From Tepidaquicella sp964564635 (lineage in GTDB: Bacteria; Bacteroidota; Ignavibacteria; Tepidaquicellales; Tepidaquicellaceae), in the NCBI GenBank assembly GCA_964564635.1, contig CAZMAR010000002.1, positions 1 to 64,000 on the forward strand: 64,000 nucleotides of DNA, given 5' to 3'. A program made the translations under genes and the position numbers. The notes below the pieces were generated by a model, which was not told where the DNA came from, ran no database searches, and saw only the letters and a list, made by a program, of their open reading frames with translations. Positions 62,843-64,000 of the stretch are shown here, one piece after another. Every line of letters begins with the position of its first letter. The stretch's first letter is position 1.

Positions 62843-64000
62843 TTGAAAAAACTTATTCTTATTCTCATAGTTTTAATTGTAATTTTATTTTCATCCCAAT
62901 CATTTTCATTCTATATCTGGGAAGGGTTTGATAATCCTTTCTTCCCCCCTTACGGTTGGACTCTTTCATCAAGTCAACCTAATTGTGATTGGACCTGGTC
63001 TATAAGATGCAGTGGATATGGAAGTGGATTAGGCAGTTGTAAAGCAAACTTTCCTGATTATCAAAGTGGTTTTTCGCTTGATTTAATTACACCAACATTT
63101 CCAGCAACAGTATTTGGTGATTCTATAATTTTTGACCATGCGTATACATCTTATAGTGGAGAAAATGACCAGCTTATAATATATTATTCTACCAATACCG
63201 GTACTTCCTGGGGTACTTTAATTCTTTATACAGGTGGGAATTCAGGACCGCTTGTAACAGCACCAAACACAGGAATGCCTTTTGTTCCTACTTCAAGTCA
63301 GTGGGCAACTAAACGATATCCACTGCCCCCTGGAACAAATAGATTAAAGTTTACAGCTGTTTCTGCCTATGGTAATAACCTTTTCATTGATAACATTAAA
63401 ATAGGAGCGAGAAATACTTCTGATGTGGGGGCTGTTGGGTTTTCAAGATATATTAAAGGTATTCTTCCAAATACCCCTGATACTCCAAAGGTATATGTTA
63501 GAAATTTTGGAACCAGTAGCGTTTCATTTCCTGTTACTTTAAATATAACTCCAGGTAGTTATTCATCTACACAAAATGTTACAAATCTTGCTGCAGGAGC
63601 AATTCAACTTGTAACATTTCCGGTATGGACTCCAACAACAGCAGGAAATTATACATTTAAAGCACATACTTCTCTTACATCCGACCAATGCTTACTTAAT
63701 GATACTGCAATAAACATATATACCGCTACAATAAATCCTAGAAATGTATTAATTGAATATGCAACGGGGACCTGGTGTCAATGGTGCCCCTGTGCAAAAA
63801 CTGCAATATTAGAGCTTGAAAATTACTATCCAAATACAGTTGTGCTTGCATATCACGGACCAACCTCTACTACAGACCCCTATCGAAATTTTAACGGGAA
63901 TAATATAATAGGATTACTTTCAATTTCAGCATATCCAACAGGAACCCCCGATAGATTAATAAATCCTAATTATTGCAGCGCAAGCGGACTATTTGAATTT
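62843..64000 (+). CDS. Secreted Omp28/thioredoxin-like protein, truncated by the window end
   Basis: 386 codons are open from a TTG start to the last base. A signal peptide (LILILIVLIVILFSSQSFS) is followed by a beta-rich region (about 25-190: EGFDNPFFPPYGWT, FDHAYTSYSGENDQLIIYYS), as in adhesion-like or MAM-type folds. A CARDB/Ig-like stretch follows at about 200-295. A thioredoxin-like domain begins at about 300 with LIEYATGTWCQWCPCAK. Its motif is Cys312-Q-W-Cys315, with a further Cys317. This resembles the Omp28-related family of the Bacteroidota. A T9SS tail, if present, lies beyond the window. Confidence 0.75.
   Translation, partial: MKKLILILIVLIVILFSSQSFSFYIWEGFDNPFFPPYGWTLSSSQPNCDWTWSIRCSGYGSGLGSCKANFPDYQSGFSLDLITPTFPATVFGDSIIFDHAYTSYSGENDQLIIYYSTNTGTSWGTLILYTGGNSGPLVTAPNTGMPFVPTSSQWATKRYPLPPGTNRLKFTAVSAYGNNLFIDNIKIGARNTSDVGAVGFSRYIKGILPNTPDTPKVYVRNFGTSSVSFPVTLNITPGSYSSTQNVTNLAAGAIQLVTFPVWTPTTAGNYTFKAHTSLTSDQCLLNDTAINIYTATINPRNVLIEYATGTWCQWCPCAKTAILELENYYPNTVVLAYHGPTSTTDPYRNFNGNNIIGLLSISAYPTGTPDRLINPNYCSASGLFEF

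Noticed and set aside
1..64000. CRISPR array, insertion sequence, prophage or tRNA genes
   Set aside because: No spaced direct repeats, transposase or integrase motifs, or T-loop GGTTCGAATCC-like sequences were found; repeats seen are coding repeats within surface proteins.

Overview
The window is low-GC chromosomal DNA from a Gram-negative bacterium of the Bacteroidota/Chlorobiota supergroup, most probably an Ignavibacteria-like lineage. The main evidence is five secreted proteins ending in a type IX secretion (T9SS) type A sorting domain with the NYPNPFN signature. Supporting signs are two intact TonB-dependent receptors plus one decayed one, outer-membrane barrel proteins, few Shine-Dalgarno sequences, and several GTG or TTG starts. 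The taxonomic call is inference; no rRNA gene is present.

Layout. 1-5250: an acetyltransferase, two exported cysteine-rich proteins (one fusing metallothionein-like repeats to two YHS domains), cytochrome bd oxidase (cydAB) and a sirtuin. 5274-11188 (minus): a complete Mrp-type Na+/H+ antiporter operon, with MrpA and MrpB fused. 11383-16735 (plus): a large outer-membrane peptidase/propeller/barrel protein, DNA polymerase III delta, an ECF sigma factor and its probable anti-sigma factor. 17127-18266: purS, purQ and a short tatA. 18286-21246 (minus): a PhoR/PhoB-like two-component pair, a Gfo/Idh/MocA oxidoreductase and the small SRP RNA. 21287-28937 (minus): an LptF/G-type permease overlapping a kbl gene, then a second Kbl-like alpha-oxoamine synthase behind an acyl carrier protein and sdhB-sdhA. 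28938-29629 holds the wreck of a TonB-dependent receptor. 29630-31671 (minus): a branched-chain amino acid ABC permease and its binding lipoprotein.

31941-36415: a TonB-dependent receptor followed by a T9SS-secreted protein. 36502-41442 (minus): a MenA-type prenyltransferase and two repeat-rich T9SS cargo genes, one frameshifted in a G tract. 42091-49967: a tight operon of a giant coiled-coil membrane protein, a phosphoesterase, L-2-hydroxyglutarate oxidase and another TonB-dependent receptor. 49995-53856 (minus): a divergent transketolase, an outer-membrane protein and a small secreted protein made of TKYKSEA repeats. 54249-60118: a T9SS SBBP-repeat protein, then an ornithine cyclodeaminase-like gene, a Na+/proline-type symporter and an O6-alkylguanine-DNA methyltransferase. 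The window ends with a T9SS sialidase-like protein (minus) and a truncated Omp28/thioredoxin-like gene.

The genes describe a respiring, menaquinone-using cell with a low-oxygen terminal oxidase, sodium/proton cycling and a large surface-protein repertoire. No phage, insertion sequence, CRISPR array or defence island was seen. The most unusual items are the cysteine-rich/YHS export module beside cydAB, the ACP/oxoamine-synthase pair, the receptor/T9SS pair, the protease-propeller-barrel fusion and the TKYKSEA repeat protein.
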